From Butyricicoccus pullicaecorum (GTDB lineage Bacteria; Bacillota; Clostridia; Oscillospirales; Butyricicoccaceae), in assembly GCA_018365995.1 (NCBI GenBank), contig JAGZIY010000005.1:1-64000 (forward strand): 64,000 bases of DNA. The letters run 5' to 3'. The notes under the pieces are model-generated. The model saw only the letters and a list, made by a program, of their open reading frames with translations. It was not told the DNA's origin and made no database searches. Position numbers and translations under genes: made by a program. Shown here piece by piece: positions 9,157 through 18,309 of the stretch. The number at the start of each line of letters is the position of its first letter. Positions within the stretch are counted from its first letter, which is position 1.

Positions 9157-9576
9157 TCATCTTGAATACTCTGTATCAAAATGTTCAATCAATTCAATCA
9201 TCTCACCACTTGGACCACGGAAAAAGATATTCTGCAATCCGCCAAATAATTCTGGCAGCATATTCTGCTGCTCTGTGCAAAACGTATCAATTCCCATCGC
9301 ACGCATAGAGTCTACCACCAAGGACAAATTCTCCACTTCGATTGCAAAATGCGGAATCACGCCCCCTCCTGTTGTCACAACCGTTCCATCTCCCGGCTCA
9401 ATCAGTTCAATTTCAAAATCTACGAGACGAATCATAGCAAGCTGATTGATTCCTGTCTTTTTCTGTACCTTTCCGCGCATGGTACAAGTACCACCCAGAG
9501 CCTCATAAAATCGAATCGAACACGTTAAATCTGTTGTATATACAGCAATATGTGCTAAGCCTTTATAATTTTTCAT
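9157..9576 (-). CDS. VOC (glyoxalase/bleomycin-resistance fold) protein
   Basis: The 139-residue protein has the two beta-alpha-beta-beta-beta modules of the vicinal oxygen chelate fold. Candidate metal ligands are His9 in LAHIAVYTTDL, Glu in IELIEPGDG, His in IPHFAIEV and Glu in GEMIELIEH. The family includes glyoxalase I, methylmalonyl-CoA epimerase and many uncharacterised lyases, and the exact substrate cannot be told. It is a lone gene downstream of aspS on the same strand but separated from it by a terminator. Confidence 0.82.
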   Translation of the reverse strand: MKNYKGLAHIAVYTTDLTCSIRFYEALGGTCTMRGKVQKKTGINQLAMIRLVDFEIELIEPGDGTVVTTGGGVIPHFAIEVENLSLVVDSMRAMGIDTFCTEQQNMLPELFGGLQNIFFRGPSGEMIELIEHFDTEYSR

Positions 9577-9600
9577 ACGTTCTCTCCCTTATATGCTTTC

Positions 9601-9634
9601 AAAAAAGTCGCTCAGGATTTCCGAGCGACTTTTT
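9601..9634 (-). terminator. Terminator after aspS
   Basis: Stem AAAGTCGCTC with GAGCGACTTT. On the minus strand it is followed by a run of Ts, just after the aspS stop. Confidence 0.85.
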
Positions 9635-9638
9635 ACTC

Positions 9639-11450
9639 TTATTCTTCCTCGTTTTTCTCTACACGGGTAACCGCAATGGACAAATCATCGAGCTGCTTTT
9701 CATCTACCACATCTGGGCACTGCATCATAAGGTCTGATGCGTTCTGTACCTTCGGGAAGGCAATCACATCGCGAATAGAGTCCAAGCCAGCGAGCAGCAT
9801 GCACAGACGATCCAGACCATATGCCAGACCACCATGTGGTGGAGCACCATACTTGAAGGCGGTAATCAAATGACCAAACTGCTCATTTGCCTTTTCCTCC
9901 GTAAAGCCAAGTGCACGGAACATTTTTGTCTGAAGCTCCGGATCATGAATACGGATCGACCCGCCGCCAAGCTCGCAGCCATTGAGTATAATATCATAAG
10001 CTTTTGCGCGGACGCGCTTCGGATCGGTCTCCAGCAACGCAATATCTTCATCCATCGGTGCTGTAAATGGGTGATGCTTTGCAACCAGACGATCCTCCTC
10101 CTCAGAGTATTCAAACTGCGGGAACGCAACTACCCATGCCAGCTTATAATCGTCCTTTCTTGCGAGTCCCAGACGCTTTCCAAGCTCACAGCGAAGTGCG
10201 CCAAGCGCGGTTGCAGCTGTTTCCCAATCCGCATCTGCCACAACAAAAATCAAGTCATTGGGTTTTGCCTCAGCACGCGCCTTGATCTGTTCAAGTTCGT
10301 CATCGGACAGGAATTTTGCAAAGGAGGAGGTCATAGAACCATCTGCTGCCAGCTTCAGCCATGCAAGTCCCTTTGCACGATAGGTCTTTACAAATTCACC
10401 AAGCTTATCGATTTCCTTACGCGGGAACTTATCTGCATAACCATTTACGTTAATTAGGCGCACACTGCCGCCGCCTGCAACCGTATCATGGAACACCTTG
10501 AAAGAACACTTTTCCGCGATATCCGAAATATCCTTAATTTCAAACCCAAAACGCAAATCCGGCTTATCCGATCCAAAGCGATCCATCGCCTCCTGCCATG
10601 TGATACGCGGCAAAGGCAGCTGAATATCCACATTCAGCACTTCCTGAAATACGCGCTTGAGGAATCCTTCATTAACCGCAATCACATCGTCCTGCTCTAC
10701 AAATGACATTTCCAAATCGATTTGTGTAAACTCAGGCTGACGGTCTGCACGCAAGTCCTCATCACGGAAACAGCGAGTAATCTGGATATAACGATCCATG
10801 CCCGACAGCATCAGCAGCTGCTTATATTGCTGCGGGGACTGCGGCAGTGCATAGAACTTTCCCGGATGCACACGAGACGGAACGAGATAATCCCGCGCTC
10901 CCTCTGGAGTAGATTTTGTGAGCATGGGTGTTTCAATTTCAACAAATCCCTGCTCATCAAAATAATTACGCGCAATCTGCGTGACCCGATGGCGCAGCAT
11001 CATATTACGCTGCATAGAAGGGCGGCGCAAATCCAAATAGCGGTATTTGAGGCGAATCTGATCGCCCACTTCCTTATCATCTGAAATTTCAAATGGTGTA
11101 GTCTCTGCCTTAGACAGAATGCGGATATCGGTCGCAACAATTTCAACTTCACCAGTCGGCATTTTATTGTTGACTGCTGCTGCATCGCGTGCAACCAGCT
11201 GTCCCTTGACTGCGACAACAAACTCTGTACGGCAGGTAAACGCAATTTCAAACAACTCTGCGTTGACGCTCTTATCAAATGTACACTGTACGATACCCGC
11301 ACGGTCACGTACCAGCAAAAACAGAACGCCGCCATTATCACGCACGCGATCTACCCAACCATTGACAACAACCTCACGACCCACGTCAGATGCACGCAGT
11401 TCGCCGCACATATCTGTGCGTTTCATATTCGCAATCGAAGTGTTATTCAT
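9639..11450 (-). CDS. aspS: Aspartyl-tRNA synthetase
   Basis: AspRS charges tRNA-Asp. The 603-residue length fits the bacterial type with its inserted GAD domain. The order is an N-terminal OB-fold anticodon-binding domain (VNGWVDRVRDNGGVLFLLVRD), a class II motif 2 region (YIQITRCFRDEDLRADRQPEFTQID), the GAD insertion (about residues 290-420), and motif 3 (GAPPHGGLAYGLDRL). It starts 15 bases after hisS and ends the long minus-strand run. The GAGGG before the ATG is adequate. I cannot tell whether it also charges tRNA-Asn. Confidence 0.97.
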   Translation of the reverse strand: MNNTSIANMKRTDMCGELRASDVGREVVVNGWVDRVRDNGGVLFLLVRDRAGIVQCTFDKSVNAELFEIAFTCRTEFVVAVKGQLVARDAAAVNNKMPTGEVEIVATDIRILSKAETTPFEISDDKEVGDQIRLKYRYLDLRRPSMQRNMMLRHRVTQIARNYFDEQGFVEIETPMLTKSTPEGARDYLVPSRVHPGKFYALPQSPQQYKQLLMLSGMDRYIQITRCFRDEDLRADRQPEFTQIDLEMSFVEQDDVIAVNEGFLKRVFQEVLNVDIQLPLPRITWQEAMDRFGSDKPDLRFGFEIKDISDIAEKCSFKVFHDTVAGGGSVRLINVNGYADKFPRKEIDKLGEFVKTYRAKGLAWLKLAADGSMTSSFAKFLSDDELEQIKARAEAKPNDLIFVVADADWETAATALGALRCELGKRLGLARKDDYKLAWVVAFPQFEYSEEEDRLVAKHHPFTAPMDEDIALLETDPKRVRAKAYDIILNGCELGGGSIRIHDPELQTKMFRALGFTEEKANEQFGHLITAFKYGAPPHGGLAYGLDRLCMLLAGLDSIRDVIAFPKVQNASDLMMQCPDVVDEKQLDDLSIAVTRVEKNEEE

Positions 11451-11465
11451 AGTATCCCAACCCTC

Positions 11466-12827
11466 TTACTGGATATTTTTAATTACCGTTTTAGACGCAC
11501 GCTCTCCAAGTCCTTCTCGAATTCGCGCCAGTGCCTGCTCAAAACCCGTATTGGTCTGCTCGCCAGTAGCCAACTCCTTGAGCGCGATCACATTGTTTTG
11601 GATTTCATCTTCACCCATAAAAATGACATACGGAATTGCAAGCTTGTCTGCATAAGCAATCTTTGCCTTAAATTTTTTCTTCTCGCAATGCAATTGTACA
11701 CGCACCCCTGCATCGCGCAGACGTGTTGCCAGTGCAATTGCTGCCCCGACGTCCTGCGTCATTGGCAAAATGAGGACATCTGCCGGTGCTGCCGGGGGGT
11801 CTTGATTGAGATAGCCCTTGTCCTGTAAAATAAAGAACAGTCGCGTCAGACCAATGGAAATGCCAACGCCGGGCAGCTTCTTATCTGTATAGTATTCTGC
11901 CAGATTATCATAACGACCGCCGGAGCAAATCGAACCAATTTCGGGATGATCGAGCATAGTAGTTTCATACACTGTGCCTGTGTAGTAATCCAAACCACGT
12001 GCAATTGTCAAATCAATTTCAAAATGGTCTGCTGGAACGCCAAAGCCCTCCATATAGGCTGCAACTGTGGTGAGCTCCTCAATACCGCAGTCTAGCAGCT
12101 CATTACGTCCGAGATACTGCTGGAGTGCCTCCAAAATTCCCTGCGTACCACCAGAAAGTGTAATAAACTTTAGGATTTCGTCTGCCTGCTCCAGAGAGGT
12201 CTTACAATCCTCTATCAAAATTTCACGTACCTTATCCGCTCCAATTTTTTCGAGCTTATCAATGGTACGCATGACATCTCCTGCCTGTTCATGCACACCC
12301 AGCATAGCAAAAAAGCCGTTCAATATCTTTCGATTATTGATGCGAATCTGAAAACGATCCAAACCAAGTTTTGTAAAGGTTTTATAGATAATAGAAGGAA
12401 TTTCCGCTTCATTGATGATATCCAGCTGTCCATCTCCAATGATATCGATATCTGCTTGATAAAATTCACGGAATCTGCCGCGCTGCGCACGTTCTCCACG
12501 ATACACCTTTCCAATCTGATAGCGACGGAACGGGAAGGTTAGCTGTCCATAATTAAGTGCCACATATTTTGCAAGCGGTACAGTCAAATCAAACCGCATC
12601 GCAAGATCGCTGTCTCCCTTTTGAAAGCGATAAATCTGCTTTTCTGTCTCTCCACCGCCCTTTGCAAGGAGCACCTCAGCCGACTCGAGCACTGGGGTAT
12701 CGAGCGGATAAAAGCCATAAAGTGCATAGGTCTCCCGTAGAATCTGCATGATTTGTTCCATCTGCTCTTGCGCTGCCGGCAAAAGCTCCATAAATCCCGA
12801 AAGGGTTCTGGGCTTTATTTTTTCCAT
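11466..12827 (-). CDS. hisS: Histidyl-tRNA synthetase
   Basis: HisRS charges tRNA-His. The 453-residue protein has class II motif 2 (FRRYQIGKVYRGERAQRGRFREFYQADIDI region) and the histidine-A signature GLDYYTG. The C-terminal alpha/beta anticodon-binding domain starts near VLILPMTQD. AAAGGAG precedes the ATG at 12827. HisS followed by aspS is a common pair in Firmicutes. The leader is only about 120 bases and holds two hairpins, too short for a T-box. Confidence 0.97.
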   Translation of the reverse strand: MEKIKPRTLSGFMELLPAAQEQMEQIMQILRETYALYGFYPLDTPVLESAEVLLAKGGGETEKQIYRFQKGDSDLAMRFDLTVPLAKYVALNYGQLTFPFRRYQIGKVYRGERAQRGRFREFYQADIDIIGDGQLDIINEAEIPSIIYKTFTKLGLDRFQIRINNRKILNGFFAMLGVHEQAGDVMRTIDKLEKIGADKVREILIEDCKTSLEQADEILKFITLSGGTQGILEALQQYLGRNELLDCGIEELTTVAAYMEGFGVPADHFEIDLTIARGLDYYTGTVYETTMLDHPEIGSICSGGRYDNLAEYYTDKKLPGVGISIGLTRLFFILQDKGYLNQDPPAAPADVLILPMTQDVGAAIALATRLRDAGVRVQLHCEKKKFKAKIAYADKLAIPYVIFMGEDEIQNNVIALKELATGEQTNTGFEQALARIREGLGERASKTVIKNIQ

Positions 12828-12861
12828 ATCATTAAACTCCTTTTACACCTCTAAAAAACAC

Positions 12862-12932
12862 GCAAAAATGCCGCAAAAGCGGCATAAATACCAAAAAACG
12901 CACCCATCCCACCAAGGCGGGCGGGTGCGCCA
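12862..12932 (-). terminator. Tandem hairpins after mgsA, in front of hisS
   Basis: On the minus strand CGCACCC/GGGTGCG (12899-12929, with an inner G-C stem) is followed by TTTTTTGG. A second hairpin, TGCCGC-TTTT-GCGGCA (about 12869-12884), is followed by TTTTTG. They end the mgsA transcript; read-through or a promoter between them must supply hisS-aspS. Confidence 0.75.
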
Positions 12933-12947
12933 CGCGATCCTTTTCCA

Positions 12948-13355
12948 TTAGCGATTCTTAGGATTTACAATATTTCTCCAATCCAAATCGCCGCGATCCA
13001 GACCCAAAATCAACATTTCCGCAGTTGCTGCATTGGTAGCAATCGGGATGTTGTGCATATCACACAGGCGTGCCAAAACATGAACATCTGGTTCGTACTG
13101 ACTATTCGACATAGGATCTCGGAAAAACAGAACAAGATCAATTTCATTATAGGATACACGCGCAGAGATTTGTTCCTCACCGCCTTGCATTCCCGGCAGA
13201 TATCTTTCTATCCGCAGACCGGTTGCTTCTGCTACCAGCTTACCGGTTGTACCTGTTGCACACAGGCTATGCTTTGCCAAAATGCCGCAATATGCCATAC
13301 AGAACTGAACCATCAGTTCCTTTTTTCGGTCATGTGCAATGAGTGCAATATTCAT
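12948..13355 (-). CDS. mgsA: Methylglyoxal synthase family protein with altered active site
   Basis: The family converts dihydroxyacetone phosphate to methylglyoxal and phosphate. The 135-residue protein is full length for the family, with IAHDRKK near the N-terminus (equivalents of E. coli His19/Asp20), CATGTTGK for phosphate binding, and FFRDP. From memory of the E. coli enzyme, the catalytic Asp71 lies in GGDQQ and His98 in the PHDPDV segment. Here those segments read GGEEQ and QYEPDV, so both residues seem replaced (Asp to Glu, His to Tyr). Activity is therefore uncertain. AAAGGAG precedes the ATG, 24 bases after minD. Confidence 0.88.
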   Translation of the reverse strand: MNIALIAHDRKKELMVQFCMAYCGILAKHSLCATGTTGKLVAEATGLRIERYLPGMQGGEEQISARVSYNEIDLVLFFRDPMSNSQYEPDVHVLARLCDMHNIPIATNAATAEMLILGLDRGDLDWRNIVNPKNR

Positions 13356-13379
13356 TTTGGTCTCCTTTCAGTTGGTCAT

Positions 13380-14120
13380 TTAGAACCGCATGAGCGGCAG
13401 ACGTTCCCCTTCCAAGCGGCGCGCAATATTGCGGTACGCCTGAGCAGCGCCTGATTTTTTATACCTTACAACACTTTTTCCACTGCCCGCACAGGCAATC
13501 ACATCTTCATCTTCAGGGATCAATCCCAAAAGCTGAAGTCCTGCGATATCGATTGCATCATCAATGTTTGCAGCCACACCGTAGCGAATCAGACGCGGAC
13601 GCACCCGATTGACAACCAGTCGAATCCGCATAATACACTGCACCTCCATCATACGGGCAACACGTTCTGCCCCACGAATAGATGCCGGATCTGGCATAGT
13701 GACCACAATACCCTGTGTTGCAATCTGGGCGTACATGGCAAGCTCCTCCGGCAACCCTGCCGGTCCATCAATGATTACATAATCAAATCCTTGCTGTTCA
13801 GTCTCCTCAGCCAAATATCTGAGATCCGAAGCAGTGAGATTAGGGATTTCTGCAGGTGCTGTGAGCAAAAACAATCCAGATGTGACCGGATGCTCCGCCA
13901 CGGCACGGCTCAATGGAACCATGCCGCGGGCAACATCTGAGAATGTGAACACCGCAGTATCACTCATTCCCAGAACCAAATCCAGATTGCGCAGACCACA
14001 GTCGCCGTCTACAACCAGCACTTTCTTCCCTTGCTCCGCCAACACAGTACCGACTGATGCTGTCAGGGAGGTCTTTCCTGTACCGCCCTTTCCAGACGCG
14101 ACTAAAATTATCTTGCGCAT
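13380..14120 (-). CDS. minD: MinD-like septum-site ATPase
   Basis: The 246-residue protein has a deviant Walker A motif (GKGGTGKTS), the LRNLDLVLG block and FDYVIIDGPAG Walker B. This is the MinD/ParA family, in which MinD recruits a division inhibitor to the membrane. The C-terminus (AYRNIARRLEGERLPLMRF) could form the short amphipathic membrane-binding helix. I start it at 14120, behind GGAGG, so that it opens with MRKIILVASGKG; the longer frame lacks a ribosome site. No minC or minE is adjacent. It follows pbp2 by 100 bases, as in mre-min clusters. Confidence 0.9.
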   Translation of the reverse strand: MRKIILVASGKGGTGKTSLTASVGTVLAEQGKKVLVVDGDCGLRNLDLVLGMSDTAVFTFSDVARGMVPLSRAVAEHPVTSGLFLLTAPAEIPNLTASDLRYLAEETEQQGFDYVIIDGPAGLPEELAMYAQIATQGIVVTMPDPASIRGAERVARMMEVQCIMRIRLVVNRVRPRLIRYGVAANIDDAIDIAGLQLLGLIPEDEDVIACAGSGKSVVRYKKSGAAQAYRNIARRLEGERLPLMRF

Positions 14121-14220
14121 ACTTCCTCCGAACAATTTACACCTTACTTTCAAGTATAAAACAAAATATGTCCGGTGACAAGTCCATGGGCTATTTTATC
14201 CAAGGATTTTTTGAAAAATT

Positions 14221-16311
14221 TTACTGCTGCAAGGTATTTTCGACAGGAACCTGATCCATTTTCCCTTCTCCCTGAAAATAAGCGTCTAAGATATCGCGTG
14301 CAACCGGCGCAACATCTGAGCCATGTCCGGCACATTCTCCCACGATTGCAATGGCAACCTCCGGATTTTCCGCTGGTGCAAAGCCAATGAATACGCCATG
14401 ATCCTCTGCATTTCCAGCAAAATCTTTTCCGCCCAGATGCTCGGCAGTACCTGTTTTCACCGCAATCTTTATCGGGTAGTCTCTAAAGGTACGCGCAGCG
14501 GTACCCCCCTCCTCACCAACGGCCTGCATGGCCGTGGTCACGACCTCAAGATTTTTGGGATCCAGCTTCAAATCGAGTGCAACCTCCGGCTTATTATCCA
14601 ATATCGTTCGGCTATAATCATAGGACTTGATGCTTTTAATCAGCGTCGGCTTATAGCGGATGCCTCCATTTGCAAGGGTTGCAGTATAGTTACACAGCTG
14701 TAATGGGGTCACAGTCGTGTCGCTCTGTCCAATCGCAGCCTGTACAACGTCACCCGGCTGCCACTTATTCAGCATCGGATTATTAACCAGCATCTCCTGT
14801 CGGTAAGTTGGACCTGCGGCAGAACCTGCCACCTCACCAACCTCAATACCTGTTTTCTGACCAAAGCCAAACTTATGCGCCCATTCTTCAATGGCTTTAC
14901 CGCCCAGCATATAACCTGTCTCATAGAAATAAATGTTACAGGATTTTTTTACTGCCATTGTGAGATCCAGTTCCTTATGCAGTCCAAGGCAGGTAAATCT
15001 TCTGGACTTAAAGCGGTCATAATAGTGATTGCAATACATTTTGGTATCGGGTGAAATCACACCCTGCTCAAGACCTGCTACTGCAATCAAGGGCTTAAAC
15101 GCCGAGCCGGGCGGATATGCCATCTGAAATGCACGATTTCGTGTTGGCTCCAGCGAATTGTCCTGAATCAGCTTTGCGTCCTCATTAAAGGTTCTCTGGC
15201 TGTATGTGGGATAGTTTGCAGCTGCAAGCACCTCTCCAGTATCTACTTTCATGAGCACTGCTGCGCCACCGCGCGCTGTCTCAATATTGGAAAGCACACG
15301 TGCAAGGGACTCCTCTGCCACCTTTTGCAGCTCAATATCCAGTGTCAGCACCACATTATCTCCGGCACGCGGAGCTGCGGTCTCCAGAGAGCCTGTAACT
15401 TCTCCAGTGATATCGGTATCAATCAATCGGCTGCCGCTTTTACCGCGCAGGTACTCTTCCATAGAACGCTCAATACCACTCTTGCCCACAATGTCGTTCA
15501 TGGAATATCCTTTTTCTCGATACTTTTCCCATTCCTCCGCATAGATGATACCCGTACGTCCCAAAATCTGTGCCGCATAATCGGTTTCATATTTGCGAAT
15601 GGTTGAAGTTTCTACATTGACGCCGCGGAAAAGATCATGTCGCTCCTTAATCTCTGCAATGAGACTCATCGGCACATTTTCTACAAATATAAAGGGATTA
15701 TTTCGAGAAAATCCTGCAATACTCATACGATAACGCTGCTCCACAATCCATCGCGCATTATCCTCCGAATAGGTGTCTCTCACATCATAATATGCTTTGA
15801 GCACAGCCAGCACACTTGCAGCATCAAGCTCCTTTGCCTCAGTCACTCCGTATGTTTCTTTCAACTTTAACGCATCATTTTTTCCATTCCTGTCGTCCAA
15901 GAACTCTACAAGCCTTGTATACGCCTTATCCTCTTTACCGCAAGTAAAAGTATAAGGCGCCTCCCTTGTAATGGGCAGTTCCATCGGAACAGGAACTCCT
16001 GCCGAAATCACAAGCTGAACAAGCTGGAGTAAAATATCATTTTGGTTTTTGAGATCCCAATACGTATAATCAAAACGAATGGAATACACCGACTCATTGG
16101 TAATCAGCGGTCTGCCATATCGATCCATGATTTCACCACGCGCTGCTGAGACAACATTTGTCGAAGTCAAATGCCGCTCTGCCTGCAAACGATACTGTTC
16201 TCCATTGATAATTTGCAGGGAATACAGACCAGCTGCCGAAATGCCACTAAGTGCAACCAAAATGAGAAGCAGTGCAATGAGGCGATGCAGCAGCTTTGTT
16301 TTATTATCCAT
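14221..16311 (-). CDS. mrdA: Penicillin-binding protein 2, elongation-specific transpeptidase
   Basis: PBP2 cross-links peptidoglycan in the lateral wall as part of the elongasome. The 696-residue protein has one N-terminal transmembrane helix (about residues 8-32) and a PBP dimerisation/pedestal domain (about 50-300). The transpeptidase domain has the nucleophile motif SAFK in PPGSAFKP, the SCN in KKSCNIYF, and KTGTAE near the C-terminus. GGAGG precedes the ATG, 12 bases after mreD. The mreC-mreD-pbp2-minD order matches clostridial shape clusters, but mreB is absent here. It is also called pbpA in some Firmicutes. Confidence 0.95.
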   Translation of the reverse strand: MDNKTKLLHRLIALLLILVALSGISAAGLYSLQIINGEQYRLQAERHLTSTNVVSAARGEIMDRYGRPLITNESVYSIRFDYTYWDLKNQNDILLQLVQLVISAGVPVPMELPITREAPYTFTCGKEDKAYTRLVEFLDDRNGKNDALKLKETYGVTEAKELDAASVLAVLKAYYDVRDTYSEDNARWIVEQRYRMSIAGFSRNNPFIFVENVPMSLIAEIKERHDLFRGVNVETSTIRKYETDYAAQILGRTGIIYAEEWEKYREKGYSMNDIVGKSGIERSMEEYLRGKSGSRLIDTDITGEVTGSLETAAPRAGDNVVLTLDIELQKVAEESLARVLSNIETARGGAAVLMKVDTGEVLAAANYPTYSQRTFNEDAKLIQDNSLEPTRNRAFQMAYPPGSAFKPLIAVAGLEQGVISPDTKMYCNHYYDRFKSRRFTCLGLHKELDLTMAVKKSCNIYFYETGYMLGGKAIEEWAHKFGFGQKTGIEVGEVAGSAAGPTYRQEMLVNNPMLNKWQPGDVVQAAIGQSDTTVTPLQLCNYTATLANGGIRYKPTLIKSIKSYDYSRTILDNKPEVALDLKLDPKNLEVVTTAMQAVGEEGGTAARTFRDYPIKIAVKTGTAEHLGGKDFAGNAEDHGVFIGFAPAENPEVAIAIVGECAGHGSDVAPVARDILDAYFQGEGKMDQVPVENTLQQ

Positions 16312-16323
16312 AGCTGATCCTCC

Positions 16324-16839
16324 TTATTTCATGCGGTCAAATCGCCGTGCCAAGAGATAGACTGGCAAATAAATGATTGGGGACAGCACAACCGCTGCCA
16401 AGATCTCCCCGTACATGGATTTGAGGAATGGCATCATCGGGTATCCAGTACCTATCAACGCCGAAAGTACAAACTGCAATCCGCGCAATATAAACATTCC
16501 GCCAGCAGTCAGGAGTAAATGGGAGGGCCAAATACGACGCAAATATCGTCCGCTAATACCACCCGCAAGTGCTGCAAATATCATAAAATACAATGGGAGC
16601 AGCCCCTCCACACCAGAGCCAGCCACATCATATAAAATCCCTGTAAACAAACCAATCGCTGCGCCGATTGCAGGGTCCTCCATCAGTGCCACTGCTGCCG
16701 GTACACTGAACAGCAAATCCAGCCGCACCCCAAATAAGCGTACCTCATTGAGACCTGTCGCTGTTTCCAAAAGATATAAGAAAAGCAGCAGTATGGTATA
16801 GCTCATGACCTTATAGGTCGTTGTACGATCTTTCTGCAT
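16324..16839 (-). CDS. mreD: Rod shape-determining protein MreD
   Basis: The 171-residue integral membrane protein has about five hydrophobic helices and the family block RLDLLFSVPAAVALMEDPAIG followed by GxxxGILYD. MreD links MreC to the wall-elongation enzymes in the membrane. It begins 6 bases after mreC stops, with the ribosome site inside the end of mreC, and runs into pbp2. Confidence 0.93.
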   Translation of the reverse strand: MQKDRTTTYKVMSYTILLLFLYLLETATGLNEVRLFGVRLDLLFSVPAAVALMEDPAIGAAIGLFTGILYDVAGSGVEGLLPLYFMIFAALAGGISGRYLRRIWPSHLLLTAGGMFILRGLQFVLSALIGTGYPMMPFLKSMYGEILAAVVLSPIIYLPVYLLARRFDRMK

Positions 16840-16845
16840 GGCACA

Positions 16846-17706
16846 TCACTCCGCTCCGGCAGGTGTTGACAGCTGTCCCGCAACCACATCAGTAATGATA
16901 TAAACATCTGTAACATCTGCCGGATCCACAAATGGGCGAATCACTGCATAGTTGTTCATGCCATTCTCTTCGGTCATAACGCGCTCTACCGTGCCAATCA
17001 TAATACCTTTGGGGAATATTCCGCCCTCACCGGAGGTCTGAATGGTATCACCAATCACCACATCACTATCCTTCCCCAAATAGGACATACGCAGCATACC
17101 ATCACCCATGAGTTCATAATCCCCCTGCGCAACACCGCTTTCCCGCGTTCGCGTGACCAGTGCACCAGCCTGCATATTGGTATCCAGTACAGTTGTGACC
17201 TGACTATAATTTGGGGCTGCCAGTGATACATATCCAACCATTCCCTCTGCTGTTACAACCAAATCATTCTCTGCTACGCCGTCCATTGTTCCCTTGTCGA
17301 TAGAAATGGTCGTTGTCCATTGTCCCGGGGAATGTGCAATGACTTCTGCCATATCATAATGAAAGGTCGGATTATTTTTCACAAGCCCTGTGAGCACACG
17401 AAGCTGCTCATTTTCATCGACCGCGATCTGTGCATTTCTCACCTGCTGTTCAAGCTCTGCCACCTTCTTGCGCAGTTCCTTATTCTCTTCCACCATGGCA
17501 TCATAATTCTGAAAGTGTGAAATAAAGTGTTCTGCCTTTCCACTAATGATCGAGACACCCTTTTGTAAAGGTGCAAGTGCTGTACCCACAGCCGCAGATA
17601 CAGGTGAGTCCTGACCTGCTGCCCCTGTATAGGCGGCAAGCCCCAGACAAACCGCCGCAATAAGCAGAATGACTGCCAGCAGGCGGGTTGTAAAGATTTT
17701 TCGCAA
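16846..17706 (-). CDS. mreC: Rod shape-determining protein MreC
   Basis: MreC is the bitopic scaffold of the elongation machinery. The 286-residue protein has one N-terminal transmembrane helix (about residues 9-27), a coiled coil (about 62-100, including ENKELRKKVAELEQQ) and the extracellular beta-barrel domain (about 110-275, with DKGTMDGVAENDLV). The start codon is TTG at 17706, preceded by a GGGG-rich site; the reading frame and signal anchor require it. It lies 16 bases after maf. No mreB is found before it. Confidence 0.93.
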   Translation of the reverse strand: MRKIFTTRLLAVILLIAAVCLGLAAYTGAAGQDSPVSAAVGTALAPLQKGVSIISGKAEHFISHFQNYDAMVEENKELRKKVAELEQQVRNAQIAVDENEQLRVLTGLVKNNPTFHYDMAEVIAHSPGQWTTTISIDKGTMDGVAENDLVVTAEGMVGYVSLAAPNYSQVTTVLDTNMQAGALVTRTRESGVAQGDYELMGDGMLRMSYLGKDSDVVIGDTIQTSGEGGIFPKGIMIGTVERVMTEENGMNNYAVIRPFVDPADVTDVYIITDVVAGQLSTPAGAE

Positions 17707-17722
17707 GTAATATCCCCTCTTC

Positions 17723-18286
17723 TTAAACTAGATGGTTTTCGCGCATCCGCTCATACAGACGGCGTACCGGAAGTCCCATAACACTATAATAATCACCAGA
17801 AATCCCTGCAATCAACCGGGCACCCAGCCCCTGGATTCCATATGCACCAGCCTTGTCCATTGGCTCTCCCGTCTGAATATAGGCATAGATCTCAGATTCG
17901 TCTATCGCTGCAAAGCAAACCTTCGTAATCACGGTATCGATACAGACAGCTTTTCCCGGGACATATAACGCAAGACCAGTCATGACCTCATGGGTGCGGC
18001 CAGACAGACAGGTGAGCATACGCTTTGCGTCCCGTTCGTCTTTTGGCTTTCCCAGTGCCTGCCCGTCACAGACAACCAACGTATCTGAGCCGATGACCGC
18101 AGCCTGTGGGTGATTCCGATAAACCACCTCTGCCTTTGCAGCTGCCAATCTGGCAACCTCGTCACAAAGTGGTGCACCCTCTATGAGTCCCTCATCTACA
18201 TCAGCCGGACATACGGTAAAATCCGGTGTGATGAGACGCAGCAGTTCCTGTCTGCGCGGAGATTGGGACGCTAAAATCAGTTGCAT
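17723..18286 (-). CDS. maf: Maf/YhdE nucleotide pyrophosphatase
   Basis: Maf proteins hydrolyse non-canonical or methylated nucleoside triphosphates (dTTP/UTP type) and are linked to septum control. The 187-residue protein starts MQLILASQSPRRQELL, with the substrate-binding SQSPRR motif, then has DTLVVCDG and GKPKD, and ends normally. The start at 18286 follows AAAAGGAGAA; the longer frame overlaps the U32 gene and lacks family similarity. Maf just upstream of mreC is a frequent arrangement. Confidence 0.94.
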   Translation of the reverse strand: MQLILASQSPRRQELLRLITPDFTVCPADVDEGLIEGAPLCDEVARLAAAKAEVVYRNHPQAAVIGSDTLVVCDGQALGKPKDERDAKRMLTCLSGRTHEVMTGLALYVPGKAVCIDTVITKVCFAAIDESEIYAYIQTGEPMDKAGAYGIQGLGARLIAGISGDYYSVMGLPVRRLYERMRENHLV

Positions 18287-18309
18287 TCTGTTCTCCTTTT
18301 TTTCCATTA

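Noticed and set aside
9601..9634. Third copy of the three-hairpin repeat
   Set aside because: The aspS terminator shares the string GTAAAAAGTCGC with hairpin I, but the rest differs. It is probably chance among A/T-rich terminators.
12828..12947. T-box or attenuator for hisS-aspS
   Set aside because: The region is only about 120 bases and lacks a T-box sequence. The two hairpins look like terminators of mgsA.
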